Assembly: GCA_910579935.1 (NCBI GenBank)
Contig: CAJTVQ010000072.1
Coordinates: forward strand, 1 to 12,585
Direction of reading: 5' to 3'
Length of the DNA: 12,585 nucleotides
DNA from: an uncultured Lachnospiraceae bacterium
GTDB taxonomy: Bacteria > Bacillota > Clostridia > Lachnospirales > Lachnospiraceae
The position numbers and the translations under genes are program-made. Positions within the stretch are counted from its first letter, which is position 1; every line of letters begins with the position of its first letter. A model generated the notes under the pieces. It did no database searches. It was not told the DNA's origin and saw only the letters and a program-made list of their open reading frames with translations. Of this stretch, positions 1 through 6,771 are shown piece by piece.

Positions 1-392
1 CGCCTTTTTCTCCTCCGGTCTTTTGCACGCCGCTTTTCTTCCGTCCTGCTGCACTTGACACGCCGTTTCCTCTTCTTCTTGTGTACTGCGGCCTTTTTTC
101 CCTTATATGCTGCGCTGCTTCCGTTTCCCTTCCCATATTCTCCTTCTTCATATTCCCCTTCTATGTATTCCCCCTCCTCATATTCCTCTTCATACTCATC
201 TTCTTCCGGATATTCGTCTTCCTCATCCCCGTCCAAGTACTCCGCATCTTCCGGCTGTCCTTCCCCTCTTACTTCCTCCTCACAATAATCATCTTCCTCC
301 AAATCGTCGTCAAAGTATTCCCAAAGCGCTTCCTTCACATTCTCATCCGGAAATTTTCCTGCCAGCGCTTTCCTCCGTTTTTTCTTCTTCAT
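1..392 (-). CDS. Partial gene for a charge-block (basic-acidic-basic) low-complexity protein, runs off the left edge
   Basis: An open frame of 130 codons without a stop runs off the window edge, so only the N-terminus is seen. The start ATG (392-390) has a GGGAG ribosome binding site 10 nt upstream. Residues 1-11 are basic (MKKKKRRKALA). Residues about 26-86 are extremely acidic and tyrosine-rich, with pentapeptide-like repeats (EEGEY, IEGEY, EEGEY). From about residue 93 the chain turns strongly basic (KKKRKRRVK). No hydrophobic segment appears in the visible part. I do not recognise a family. It could be the cytoplasmic N-terminal tail of a larger membrane or cell-wall enzyme, where such tails are common in Firmicutes, or a nucleic-acid-associated protein; this is inference. 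The plus-strand Ser/Pro- and Phe/Leu-rich frames over the same bases are its antisense shadows. Confidence 0.75.
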   Translation of the reverse strand, partial: MKKKKRRKALAGKFPDENVKEALWEYFDDDLEEDDYCEEEVRGEGQPEDAEYLDGDEEDEYPEEDEYEEEYEEGEYIEGEYEEGEYGKGNGSSAAYKGKKAAVHKKKRKRRVKCSRTEEKRRAKDRRRKR

Positions 393-435
393 CTATATGA
401 ATCTCCCATCCTTGTACCGATCAGCGGGTGAAAAA

Positions 436-487
436 TTTATATTCCGCATGGTCCGGCAAAGCGGACACATGTTTACATGATAACATG
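436..487 (-). promoter_or_regulatory. Candidate upstream region of the charge-block gene with three ACATG repeats
   Basis: On the plus strand the pentamer ACATG occurs at 467-471, 475-479 and 483-487, an exact 8-bp period. Immediately left of it, 451-466 is a small inverted repeat (GTCCG/CGGAC, 6-nt loop). A TATAAA-like -10 for the minus strand sits at 441-436, but no convincing -35 is present, so an activator-dependent promoter is possible. Weak evidence only. Confidence 0.25.
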
Positions 488-554
488 AAGGCTGCGTATT
501 TTCAACGTTTTCCTGCTTTCCGGCAAATTTGTCGATGAATAAATAAAATAGTTG

Positions 555-583
555 TTGACTTTTTTAGTCATTGCTGTCACAAT
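555..583 (+). promoter_or_regulatory. Probable sigma-A promoter for the zinc-ribbon gene
   Basis: TTGACT at 555-560 is followed after 17 bp by CACAAT at 578-583. A TG dinucleotide at 575-576 gives an extended -10 (TGtCACAAT). The -10 hexamer itself is imperfect. It would leave a leader of about 50 nt before the ATG at 643. Confidence 0.4.
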
Positions 584-642
584 CTTAAATAAGAATAAAT
601 GCAAAGAGAATCGATACATATCCGGAGAGGGGAAATCATCCA

Positions 643-900
643 ATGATGTACATGCACTATTGCAAACCCTGTCATCGCGTCCACATGCTGAACGGCCACA
701 AGATGACATGTCCCAAATGCGGCAGTTCCATCACCGAACTGCGTATTCCTTACATGGAATATGTCAGCATGGACATGGATGAAAGGGAAGCCTTCAAAGC
801 TCGATGTGCCGATCCAGACCAGCTGAAAGAATTAAGTACTACCTACCGCATGTATAAATACAGCAAATGGTACAAAGAGCTTCATCGGCAGCAATGCTAA
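643..900 (+). CDS. Small zinc-ribbon protein (85 aa), function unknown
   Basis: A short protein with two CxxC knuckles, C7-x2-C10 and C23-x2-C26, separated by 12 residues: the spacing of a small zinc ribbon that would bind one structural zinc ion. The remainder (residues 35-85) is charged and Tyr/Lys-rich, with no membrane segment, and probably forms a helical tail. The start has tandem ATGs at 643 and 646 with a purine-rich AGAGGGGAA ribosome binding site about 7 nt upstream. The ribbon is seen directly; the role is not, and could be nucleic-acid or protein binding. The next gene on the same strand lies 106 nt downstream, beyond a 13-bp stem-loop, so the two may be partly uncoupled. It is intact and complete. 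Confidence 0.8.
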   Translation: MMYMHYCKPCHRVHMLNGHKMTCPKCGSSITELRIPYMEYVSMDMDEREAFKARCADPDQLKELSTTYRMYKYSKWYKELHRQQC

Positions 901-924
901 AATCTCAAAAGTGCGGATATGTAT

Positions 925-956
925 GCCGGATAAAATAACCCGATATTTTATCCGGC
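925..956 (+). terminator. 13-bp perfect stem-loop between the zinc-ribbon and SGNH genes (terminator or attenuator)
   Basis: GCCGGATAAAATA (925-937) is exactly complementary to 944-956, with a 6-nt loop (ACCCGA). The base of the stem is GC-rich. It is followed only by a weak T-rich stretch (TCATATTTT), so it may terminate partially or act as an mRNA processing or stability element. Its presence argues against translation starting at the upstream GTG at 911. Confidence 0.5.
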
Positions 957-1006
957 TCATATTTTCTGAATGCTTAAATCCAGACAACAGCGAAATGAGG
1001 AAACTT

Positions 1007-1963
1007 ATGAAAAAACACCATCTTAACCCCCATCTGATCTTACTCGCAGCCATACTGATCATCGCTGCCATTTCCGTAATAAGACTGATCATCTGGAACC
1101 GGGGAACCAAATCGGATTATGATCCGGAGCATCTTGCGGAAGGCTTTGACATAGAAGCGCTGGATACCATCATCCCTTTAAGCGATTCCCTTTTGGAAGG
1201 ACACGAGGACGACGGCGTCACGACAATTCTCTGTCTGGGCAACAATGTCCTGACGGATGAAACAGGCGAAAAAAGTTTTACCGCCCTTCTTTCTGCCAAA
1301 ACAGGAGCCACCGTATACAACGGCGGTTTTCCGAAATCCACGATTGGAGCACACTATTCCTCCTACAACGAAGGTTATCCGAAAGACAATTTCAACCTGC
1401 CCTACGTTGCCGAAAGCATCTGCACAAAAGATTTCAGCCGGCTGGAATCCGCAGCGGCGGCAGAGCAGAGCCCTGTATACCAGGAAGCCACGGAAACTTT
1501 AAAAAATATAGATTACGGCAAAATAGACATGATAGCCATCGTGTACGATGCGGCGGACTATCTCGCCCTGATTCCCTCCGACAACCCGAATGACCCGCAC
1601 GAACTGAGCACCTACACCGGAGGACTGCGCAATGCCATTGAGGACATTCAGGAAACCTACCCCTATATCCGCATCGTCGTCATGTCCCATACCTTTGCCC
1701 ATGCCATCGACGAAAACGGCAATTACCAGAACGGCGGCAGCACCGACCTGGGAAACGGCGCCCTCCCCCATTATTTATTAAAAGAAGTCGATGTATCCAT
1801 CTCCTGCGGCATATCCATCATCGATAATTTTTATGGTACTGTCAACGAAGATAATTATTCGGACTATATGACCGATTACATCCATTTAAACGATGCCGGA
1901 CGGGAACTGATGGCGGAACGCCTGGCGGAACTGGTAAATACGGGGCATACTTCCAAGCGCTGA
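1007..1963 (+). CDS. Membrane-anchored SGNH/GDSL-like protein with a substituted nucleophile (318 aa)
   Basis: The frame is open from a GTG at 911, but the ATG at 1007 is preferred: it has a GAGG site 6 nt upstream, it begins the hydrophobic anchor, and a strong hairpin (925-956) lies inside the alternative extension. Residues 8-30 form one membrane segment after a basic KKHH start, giving a signal-anchor with the rest outside the cell. The extracytoplasmic part has an SGNH layout: a block I-like strand ILCLGNN (74-80), where GDS would be expected, ATVYNGG (101-107), a central strand IRIVVMSH (221-228), and the terminal Asp-x-x-His DYIH (290-293) followed by a LNDAGREL helix. The nucleophilic Ser is Asn80, so either it is not a classical esterase or another residue serves. 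By family it may bind or modify surface glycans. It converges with the DltD-like gene at 2015; the 51-bp gap contains no clear terminator. The GxN substitution is seen; its meaning is inferred. Confidence 0.75.
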   Translation: MKKHHLNPHLILLAAILIIAAISVIRLIIWNRGTKSDYDPEHLAEGFDIEALDTIIPLSDSLLEGHEDDGVTTILCLGNNVLTDETGEKSFTALLSAKTGATVYNGGFPKSTIGAHYSSYNEGYPKDNFNLPYVAESICTKDFSRLESAAAAEQSPVYQEATETLKNIDYGKIDMIAIVYDAADYLALIPSDNPNDPHELSTYTGGLRNAIEDIQETYPYIRIVVMSHTFAHAIDENGNYQNGGSTDLGNGALPHYLLKEVDVSISCGISIIDNFYGTVNEDNYSDYMTDYIHLNDAGRELMAERLAELVNTGHTSKR

Positions 1964-2014
1964 AGCGGCGCGTTAGACCGGATGACTTCTTTGCCCCGCC
2001 AAGCGTCCCTCTTC

Positions 2015-3067
2015 TCAATACTCCACAGAAAACAATTCCTCAAAATCATAATTTTCCACAATCTCCCTCATCTTTTCCAGTTCCTCCCCCAGATTCTCCT
2101 CCGTCACCTCACAATCTCCCGACACAAAGCACTCCGTCATATACCTGTTAATATCCGGATGATAATGACTGTAATCTGCATAACGGTCCAGATCACAGAT
2201 GATCCACTCCTGATTCGGGAAAAAGAACACGCGCACGTTATCATAGGCAAGCAGACGCTTCGAAATATACTCATATTCCCGCATGGTCGCCTCCATATGA
2301 TTCTCCTGAAGCACATCATTCCAAAACAAAATGCTGTAAGGGGGATAAAAAATGTAAAAATCCGTCTCCGGATGCCGCTCGATATACGGACAGATATTGG
2401 CATCCATATTCGCTTTTACATTCTCCACGTAGCTCTCCGGCTCCGCTTCCTCTTCCACCCGCTCCGGCCGGACATAATTATGCATGACCCACTGCTTATT
2501 ATAGTACTCTTCCGTCCACCAGCTGGCATACACCGTCGCCAGGTCCGTTTTATCCGGATCGGCCAAAGGACGCAGGATATACTCCAAAAGTACATCCTTG
2601 TTCAGGACATACTGAATATCATTCCATATCTTATCGTCATACAAATACTCCGGCAGGGGGTATTTCGTCTCCTCCACACCGCCGCTGTAAGTGATCACAT
2701 CGATTCCGAGAAATACCGCATCCACGTTATGCCCGCTGTTAAATACCACTTCCATGATATTGGCCTGATCCTTCGGAAAAGCCCCGCTGTAACTGAGTTT
2801 CAGCGTCTGCAGGCCCATCAGCTCCCGGAACCAGCCGGTATTGAAGTTCACGGTCATGGAGGAACCCAGAATCACGCTGTCATATTCCATATGCTTCGCC
2901 ATCCCCGGATTCTGGTTAATCTGATGGTCCACCACATAAGGAAACCAGTCCAGGGGCGCATGATATTGAAAAAAAGGGTCCACATATACCACCAGCAGAA
3001 TGACTGCCGCCGTCAATCCTCCGAACACCGACAGAAATACCGCCATCCATCTCTTATACTGTTTCAT
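2015..3067 (-). CDS. DltD-like SGNH-fold protein partnered with the MBOAT acyltransferase (350 aa)
   Basis: Residues 8-29 form an N-terminal signal-anchor. The extracytoplasmic domain carries VILGSSMT (65-72), the SGNH block I in which Ser70 would be the nucleophile, GIDVITYSGG (121-130), and a C-terminal DYSHYHPDIN (298-307) supplying Asp298 and His301 of the triad. This is the arrangement of DltD/AlgX-like proteins that cooperate with MBOAT transferases. In those systems the MBOAT passes an acyl or D-alanyl group across the membrane and the SGNH partner puts it on the polymer. The gene is the last of the minus-strand operon, 38 nt after the MBOAT stop, with its own GGAAG ribosome binding site 6 nt before ATG. 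Family and topology are seen; the exact substrate (teichoic acid, capsule or other glycan) cannot be told. The adjacent plus-strand 375-codon frame is an antisense shadow. Confidence 0.85.
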   Translation of the reverse strand: MKQYKRWMAVFLSVFGGLTAAVILLVVYVDPFFQYHAPLDWFPYVVDHQINQNPGMAKHMEYDSVILGSSMTVNFNTGWFRELMGLQTLKLSYSGAFPKDQANIMEVVFNSGHNVDAVFLGIDVITYSGGVEETKYPLPEYLYDDKIWNDIQYVLNKDVLLEYILRPLADPDKTDLATVYASWWTEEYYNKQWVMHNYVRPERVEEEAEPESYVENVKANMDANICPYIERHPETDFYIFYPPYSILFWNDVLQENHMEATMREYEYISKRLLAYDNVRVFFFPNQEWIICDLDRYADYSHYHPDINRYMTECFVSGDCEVTEENLGEELEKMREIVENYDFEELFSVEY

Positions 3068-3105
3068 ATCGTTCTTCCATTCTTTAAAAAATCAGAAACC
3101 AACCG

Positions 3106-4626
3106 CTAAAAATTGATATAAAGAAACGTGCTGACCCTGGAAAACGTAAGCACACACCAGAAAAGCAGTCCTGCGGCAAGCGCCGCATTCCACGGCTTCG
3201 GTTTCACCCGCTCCGCCAGCTGTGCCGCATTTTTCCCGAAAAATACAAGCAGAAGGGAACCGCCCGTCAGCGCTGCCATCAGAATATAATGCCCGAATTC
3301 CCACCGGTCCAGCCGCAGCACCTTCAGGATATACCAGAATTCGTCCAGATTAAAATACCCTGCCAGGTTCCGGTTCACCCGCACAAAGTCATTCCTGAAG
3401 ATTTTGGCAAGCAGTTCATTCCCCTGTGCCACACTCTCCGCCCGGAAATATACCCATGCGGCGCTGACGTAAAGAAACGTGGCCAGCATACAAAACAACC
3501 TTTTGATGCCTTGGACAATTCCCGCCGCATACCGGCCCTTTCCGCCCGCATCTGCCCGATTCTCTTTTTTCCTGTTCTTACTTCTTTCCTGCCACATTCT
3601 GGTCGCCACATACAGTACGCCGTGCAGCATTCCCCATAAAATGAAATTCCATCCCGCACCGTGCCATATCCCGCTGAGCAGGAAAACCAGCAGCAGATTG
3701 CGGTACATTTTCACTCTTCCTTCCCTGTTTCCCCCAAGCGGAATATAAACATACCGGGTAAAAAAGCGGTTCAGCGTAATATGCCACCGCTTCCAGAAAT
3801 CAATGATATGCACCGCCTGATAAGGCGAATGGAAATTCACCGGCAGTTCGATGCCGAACATCCAGCTTACGCCCCTTGCCATATCACAGTATCCGCTGAA
3901 ATCAAAATACAGCTGCAGCGCATAAAAAACCACCAGCAGCGCCGCATCCGAGCCATGCATGACCGCCAGTTCGGAGTAACCGTAATCCACTGCCCCGCCA
4001 AAAGTATCCGCCAGTATGACCTTTTTCATCATTCCGAGAACAAACAGTACAATCCCCCGTATGAACCGCTCCGGCTCAAAACGTTTCTGTCCGATCGCCG
4101 CGAACTGCACAAACAGCTCCTCATGATTCACCAGGGGGCCTTCCACCAGCTTCGGGAAATATGCAATATACAGAAAATACTCCGTAAAACCGCACTCCTT
4201 CACGTCTCCCCGGTAAACATCCGCCAGAAACGAAATCTGCTGGAATGTATAAAAGCTGATTCCGATCGGGAGCAGCAGGTCCGGCGGCAAAAATGCCGTC
4301 CCGCCCAGTCGGTTCAGATTTTCCAAAAAGAAGCCGGTATACTTAAAATATCCAAGCAGCGCCAGATTTCCCGCGATCCCTGCTGCCAGAATCCCCCGGC
4401 TTCCCCCGCGCCTTTTCGCCATCAGGAGATACACGCCGTAATTAAATACCACACTTGCCAAAAAGATCAGCAAAAATCCGATCTGAAAGCTGCCGTAAAA
4501 CCAAAGGGACACAGCCAGCAGCCATAGTTTCGCTGCCTTTCCGTTTCCCTTTCCGGCTGTCAGATAAAATCCTGCCAGACTCACGGGAAGAAATATAAAC
4601 ACAAACAGATATGAATGAAACAACAT
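3106..4626 (-). CDS. MBOAT-family membrane O-acyltransferase (AlgI/DltB-like, 506 aa)
   Basis: A polytopic protein with roughly ten to twelve membrane segments and full length for the AlgI/PatA/DltB group. Signature motifs: YFPKLVEGPL (156-165), QLYFDFSGYCDMARG (238-252), the WKRWHITLNRFF loop with His282 (278-289), YVYIPLGGNREG (292-303), and LSGIWHGAGWNFILWG (317-332), where His322 is the expected catalytic histidine. The reaction is transfer of an acyl group from a cytoplasmic donor through the membrane to an extracellular polymer, often acetylation; with DltB-like members the group is D-alanyl. No dltA/dltC-like genes are visible, so O-acetylation is the likelier reading. The ATG follows AAGGAG by 8 nt, and the upstream gene's TAA lies inside that ribosome binding site, so the genes are translationally linked. 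A Lys/Arg-rich cytoplasmic loop (about 346-370) is unusually long. Confidence 0.93.
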   Translation of the reverse strand: MLFHSYLFVFIFLPVSLAGFYLTAGKGNGKAAKLWLLAVSLWFYGSFQIGFLLIFLASVVFNYGVYLLMAKRRGGSRGILAAGIAGNLALLGYFKYTGFFLENLNRLGGTAFLPPDLLLPIGISFYTFQQISFLADVYRGDVKECGFTEYFLYIAYFPKLVEGPLVNHEELFVQFAAIGQKRFEPERFIRGIVLFVLGMMKKVILADTFGGAVDYGYSELAVMHGSDAALLVVFYALQLYFDFSGYCDMARGVSWMFGIELPVNFHSPYQAVHIIDFWKRWHITLNRFFTRYVYIPLGGNREGRVKMYRNLLLVFLLSGIWHGAGWNFILWGMLHGVLYVATRMWQERSKNRKKENRADAGGKGRYAAGIVQGIKRLFCMLATFLYVSAAWVYFRAESVAQGNELLAKIFRNDFVRVNRNLAGYFNLDEFWYILKVLRLDRWEFGHYILMAALTGGSLLLVFFGKNAAQLAERVKPKPWNAALAAGLLFWCVLTFSRVSTFLYINF

Positions 4627-4638
4627 GCCGCCGGCTCC

Positions 4639-5451
4639 TTACCCTTCTTCCATCATCCGCGCCGCCACGGGATCATAATAAATCGGATAACCCTCAATCG
4701 TATCCAGCAGTTCCAGTCCGAAATTTTCCGGATTCTCCGATACTCCCTTGTTGTTCGGCAGAACGATATAAATACAGTTACGCTCCCTTGTCAACGCCAG
4801 CAATTCCCCGATATCAATCATCGTCGGATGGTTCATCACCGTATGCACCGGCTCTGCATACTGCCATTTCGGTTCCACCATTTCCCGCCCGTAGAGCAGC
4901 TGTATGTCCGTATCATACTGCCGCACAAAATAAACCAAATCCGTTGGGAACACAGCCCAAATCCTCTCTTCTCCCTCCGCCGGGGCAATCACATCGCAGA
5001 TATCAATGACCTTTTGCGGAATATGGTAAAGGTTCTCCGCCTTAGACATATACTGGCTGGCATACACATACGTCCCGCAAAGCATCACCGCCGCCGCCAG
5101 CAGCGCCAGGGTCAGGCGCTTCGCCCACTGTCCCCCTTTTTTACATCTGCCGCATATGGCCCCGGCCAGCTTCACACCGCCGTAAGCGATCACGATTCCC
5201 ATCGGAACCAGCCATAAAATCCGGTAATAAGTATCCCCTTCTCCCATCAGCCGCACAAATGCCTTCCTCGTAATGGGAAAAAAGAATCCCAGCAGCAGAC
5301 TGACCGGCATATAGACCAGCATCGCCCGCCGCCTCTTATTTTTTTCCGTAACCAACAGATACAGAAGCGCCAGGAAAAACAGCGCTGCAAGATAGCGCCC
5401 GCCCGCGTAATTCTTAAATATCACTACACTTTCCATGAAAATTCCATACAT
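4639..5451 (-). CDS. Membrane protein with four N-terminal segments and a C-terminal soluble domain (270 aa), unknown
   Basis: The frame is open up to 5670, but the start chosen is the ATG at 5451 (MYGIFMESVV), with GGGAG 9 nt upstream; the longer version would overlap the previous gene by about 200 nt and its extra residues are Cys/Gly-rich shadow. Membrane segments lie near residues 19-34, 43-60, 78-97 and 112-130. Residues 140-270 are a soluble domain, probably extracytoplasmic, with alternating strand-like motifs (RIWAVFPTDLVYFVRQYD, NCIYIVLPNN, GYPIYYD). Such tails are typical of GT-C type membrane glycosyltransferases, but no catalytic motif is identifiable here. It begins only 20 nt after the DUF6077-like gene and together they resemble one long polytopic protein split in two. 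It lies 12 nt upstream of the MBOAT, so a role in the same surface-polymer pathway is inferred. Confidence 0.75.
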   Translation of the reverse strand: MYGIFMESVVIFKNYAGGRYLAALFFLALLYLLVTEKNKRRRAMLVYMPVSLLLGFFFPITRKAFVRLMGEGDTYYRILWLVPMGIVIAYGGVKLAGAICGRCKKGGQWAKRLTLALLAAAVMLCGTYVYASQYMSKAENLYHIPQKVIDICDVIAPAEGEERIWAVFPTDLVYFVRQYDTDIQLLYGREMVEPKWQYAEPVHTVMNHPTMIDIGELLALTRERNCIYIVLPNNKGVSENPENFGLELLDTIEGYPIYYDPVAARMMEEG

Positions 5452-5471
5452 TGCCCGTATCTCCCATCTAT

Positions 5472-6590
5472 CTACACATGCAGAAACAAATACAGAAGCA
5501 TATAGATTACATTCGGCGCACAGGCAAAACCTGCTTTCACCAAAATACTGAACTTCCGTTCCGCCACCATCAACCAGAATGCAGAGGCCGCCACCAGAAT
5601 CACGTTCAGGAAAGCGCCCATGGAAGTACAGACTCCTGCAGTCATGTTCGCCAGGCACAAAAGCGCCCACAGTCCCGCCTGCGTTTCTCCCTCCGTCCTG
5701 CCTTTTCTTACCGCGTCTTTGTGAACCGCCTCTTCTTCCTCCCTGTCAAAAATCCATAAGAGCAGCCATATCGTCACCGGAATCACGAAATTCGCCGCCA
5801 CCGCTTTTCCCTGCCATGTCCTCGTCAGGAAAAAGGTTTCATTGGTAAAAATGGAAACATTACCGAATATCTGCAAAAGCGCCATGACAACCATAAAAGC
5901 CGGAAGATATTCCCTTTTCTTTTTAAACAGATGCGCCCCGATCTCATAATATACCGTATAAGTCAGCGGTATCAGCAAAAAGGGAAGAAGGCTGTGTGCC
6001 AGAACCGTCGTATGAATCCCCGTCCTCCTGCCGATAAAGGCTATCCAAATCGGCATTACCGCCAGCGAATGGCGGATATCCAGCGAGGTGGTGCCGCCCG
6101 TATACGGCTTGATCAGATACATCGTCTCACTCTGCTGCGTCACCAGCGACTGTGCCACAAATTCCGCATCATCCCCGTCAAAGGAGGCCAGTGTGAACGC
6201 CTTATAAAGCTGCCAGAAAATCAGCAGGAAAAACAGAATCCACTCGATCTTCACTTCCAAAGACATCCCCCGAAAATCCGGCTTCGGCCACAGGGAAACC
6301 CATTTCCCCTGACGGCATGTCCATACCGTGATCCCCGCTCCGAGCGCCGCCGCCAAAAGCGATACCGCCGTAAACCAGACCGCCATCGTCCGGAAACTGT
6401 AATATTTCACAAGCAGGATACAAGGCACCGTCACCAGCCAGCACAGTGACAGCATCATCAGATATCCTCCCGTAAAAACCACTCCCATATTCCTTTTTTT
6501 CTCCGGAATCCACCGCACCGGAATGAGCCCGATACAGGACGGCACGATGAATAGCCAGAAGATTAAACTTATTCCCTTTACAATCATCAT
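5472..6590 (-). CDS. Polytopic membrane protein, DUF6077/GT-C glycosyltransferase-like (372 aa)
   Basis: First gene of the minus-strand operon. It has about nine to ten hydrophobic segments over its whole length. A conserved-looking acidic loop after the third or fourth segment reads SFDGDDAEFVAQS (136-148), followed by a TGGTTSLDIRHSLAVMP segment (164-180); acidic first-loop motifs of this kind occur in GT-C glycosyltransferases using lipid-linked sugars. The assignment to DUF6077 is from recall of the family and is moderate. A charged insertion (DREEEEAVHKDAVRKG) lies in a cytoplasmic loop near the C-terminus. The start is one of two tandem ATGs (6590, 6587) after GGAG. Transcription likely begins near 6696 from a TGGACA-17-TAAAAT promoter and the leader contains a hairpin. 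The protein ends abruptly after a membrane segment (LLYLFLHV), and the next gene continues with membrane segments, so a split gene is possible. Confidence 0.75.
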   Translation of the reverse strand: MMIVKGISLIFWLFIVPSCIGLIPVRWIPEKKRNMGVVFTGGYLMMLSLCWLVTVPCILLVKYYSFRTMAVWFTAVSLLAAALGAGITVWTCRQGKWVSLWPKPDFRGMSLEVKIEWILFFLLIFWQLYKAFTLASFDGDDAEFVAQSLVTQQSETMYLIKPYTGGTTSLDIRHSLAVMPIWIAFIGRRTGIHTTVLAHSLLPFLLIPLTYTVYYEIGAHLFKKKREYLPAFMVVMALLQIFGNVSIFTNETFFLTRTWQGKAVAANFVIPVTIWLLLWIFDREEEEAVHKDAVRKGRTEGETQAGLWALLCLANMTAGVCTSMGAFLNVILVAASAFWLMVAERKFSILVKAGFACAPNVIYMLLYLFLHV

Positions 6591-6641
6591 CCTTCTACTC
6601 CATTTTTATTCCATACTATCTTTCCGTTTTTATGGCCCGAT

Positions 6642-6692
6642 GCAGCTTTGTGCAGCGCGAAGCATGTAACCGGCCGCGCAGTGAACAGCTGC
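6642..6692 (-). promoter_or_regulatory. Leader stem-loop of the surface-polymer operon
   Basis: GCAGCT (6642-6647) pairs with AGCTGC (6687-6692), and inside it GCGCG (6655-6659) pairs with CGCGC (6675-6679), with two symmetrical 7-nt internal loops between. It would form within a few nucleotides of the predicted transcript start (about 6696) on the minus strand. No T-run follows, so it is not a classic terminator; 5' stabilisation or a protein/ligand-sensing leader is possible. Confidence 0.4.
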
Positions 6693-6702
6693 CAATGCTA
6701 TT

Positions 6703-6731
6703 ATTTTAACCCAATTCCCTTTATCTGTCCA
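6703..6731 (-). promoter_or_regulatory. Sigma-A-type promoter of the DUF6077-MBOAT-DltD-like operon
   Basis: Read on the minus strand: -35 TGGACA (6731-6726), 17-bp spacer, -10 TAAAAT (6708-6703). The start is expected near 6696, giving a leader of about 105 nt. The -35 box is one half of the palindrome TGTCCATGGACA. Confidence 0.65.
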
Positions 6732-6737
6732 TGGACA
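6726..6737. promoter_or_regulatory. 12-bp palindrome shared by two divergent -35 boxes
   Basis: TGTCCATGGACA is a perfect palindrome. Each half read outward is the -35 hexamer TGGACA of one of the two divergent promoters. A dimeric regulator bound here would control both directions at once, and two polymerases could hardly occupy both promoters together. That it is an operator is inference. Confidence 0.5.
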
Positions 6738-6760
6738 ATCCAATCATATCATGCTAAAAT
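6732..6760 (+). promoter_or_regulatory. Sigma-A-type promoter of the FAD oxidoreductase gene
   Basis: -35 TGGACA (6732-6737), 17-bp spacer, -10 TAAAAT (6755-6760). The predicted start near 6767 lies just before the 88-bp inverted-repeat element, so the message would begin with that element as its 5' leader (about 120 nt to the ATG at 6890). Confidence 0.65.
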
Positions 6761-6771
6761 ATAGTCACTAA

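Noticed and set aside
55..431. Overlapping plus-strand Ser/Pro/Tyr- and Phe/Leu-rich frames that resemble a repetitive surface protein
   Set aside because: They are the complement of the acidic-repeat gene on the minus strand, which has a start and ribosome binding site; the repetitiveness is inherited from GAA/GAG/TAT codons.
911..1006. GTG start at 911 extending the SGNH-like protein by 32 residues
   Set aside because: No ribosome binding site, a 13-bp hairpin inside the extension, and the signal-anchor begins at the ATG at 1007.
1964..2014. Terminator between the convergent SGNH genes
   Set aside because: No stable inverted repeat with T-tract found in the 51-bp gap on either strand.
1982..3109. 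Plus-strand 375-codon open frame
   Set aside because: It is antisense to the DltD-like gene, rich in His/Ile/Arg with no family motif, and lacks a ribosome binding site; the minus frame has clear SGNH motifs.
3661..4527. Plus-strand 288-codon open frame
   Set aside because: Antisense shadow of the MBOAT gene; Gln/His/Arg-rich and without recognisable domain.
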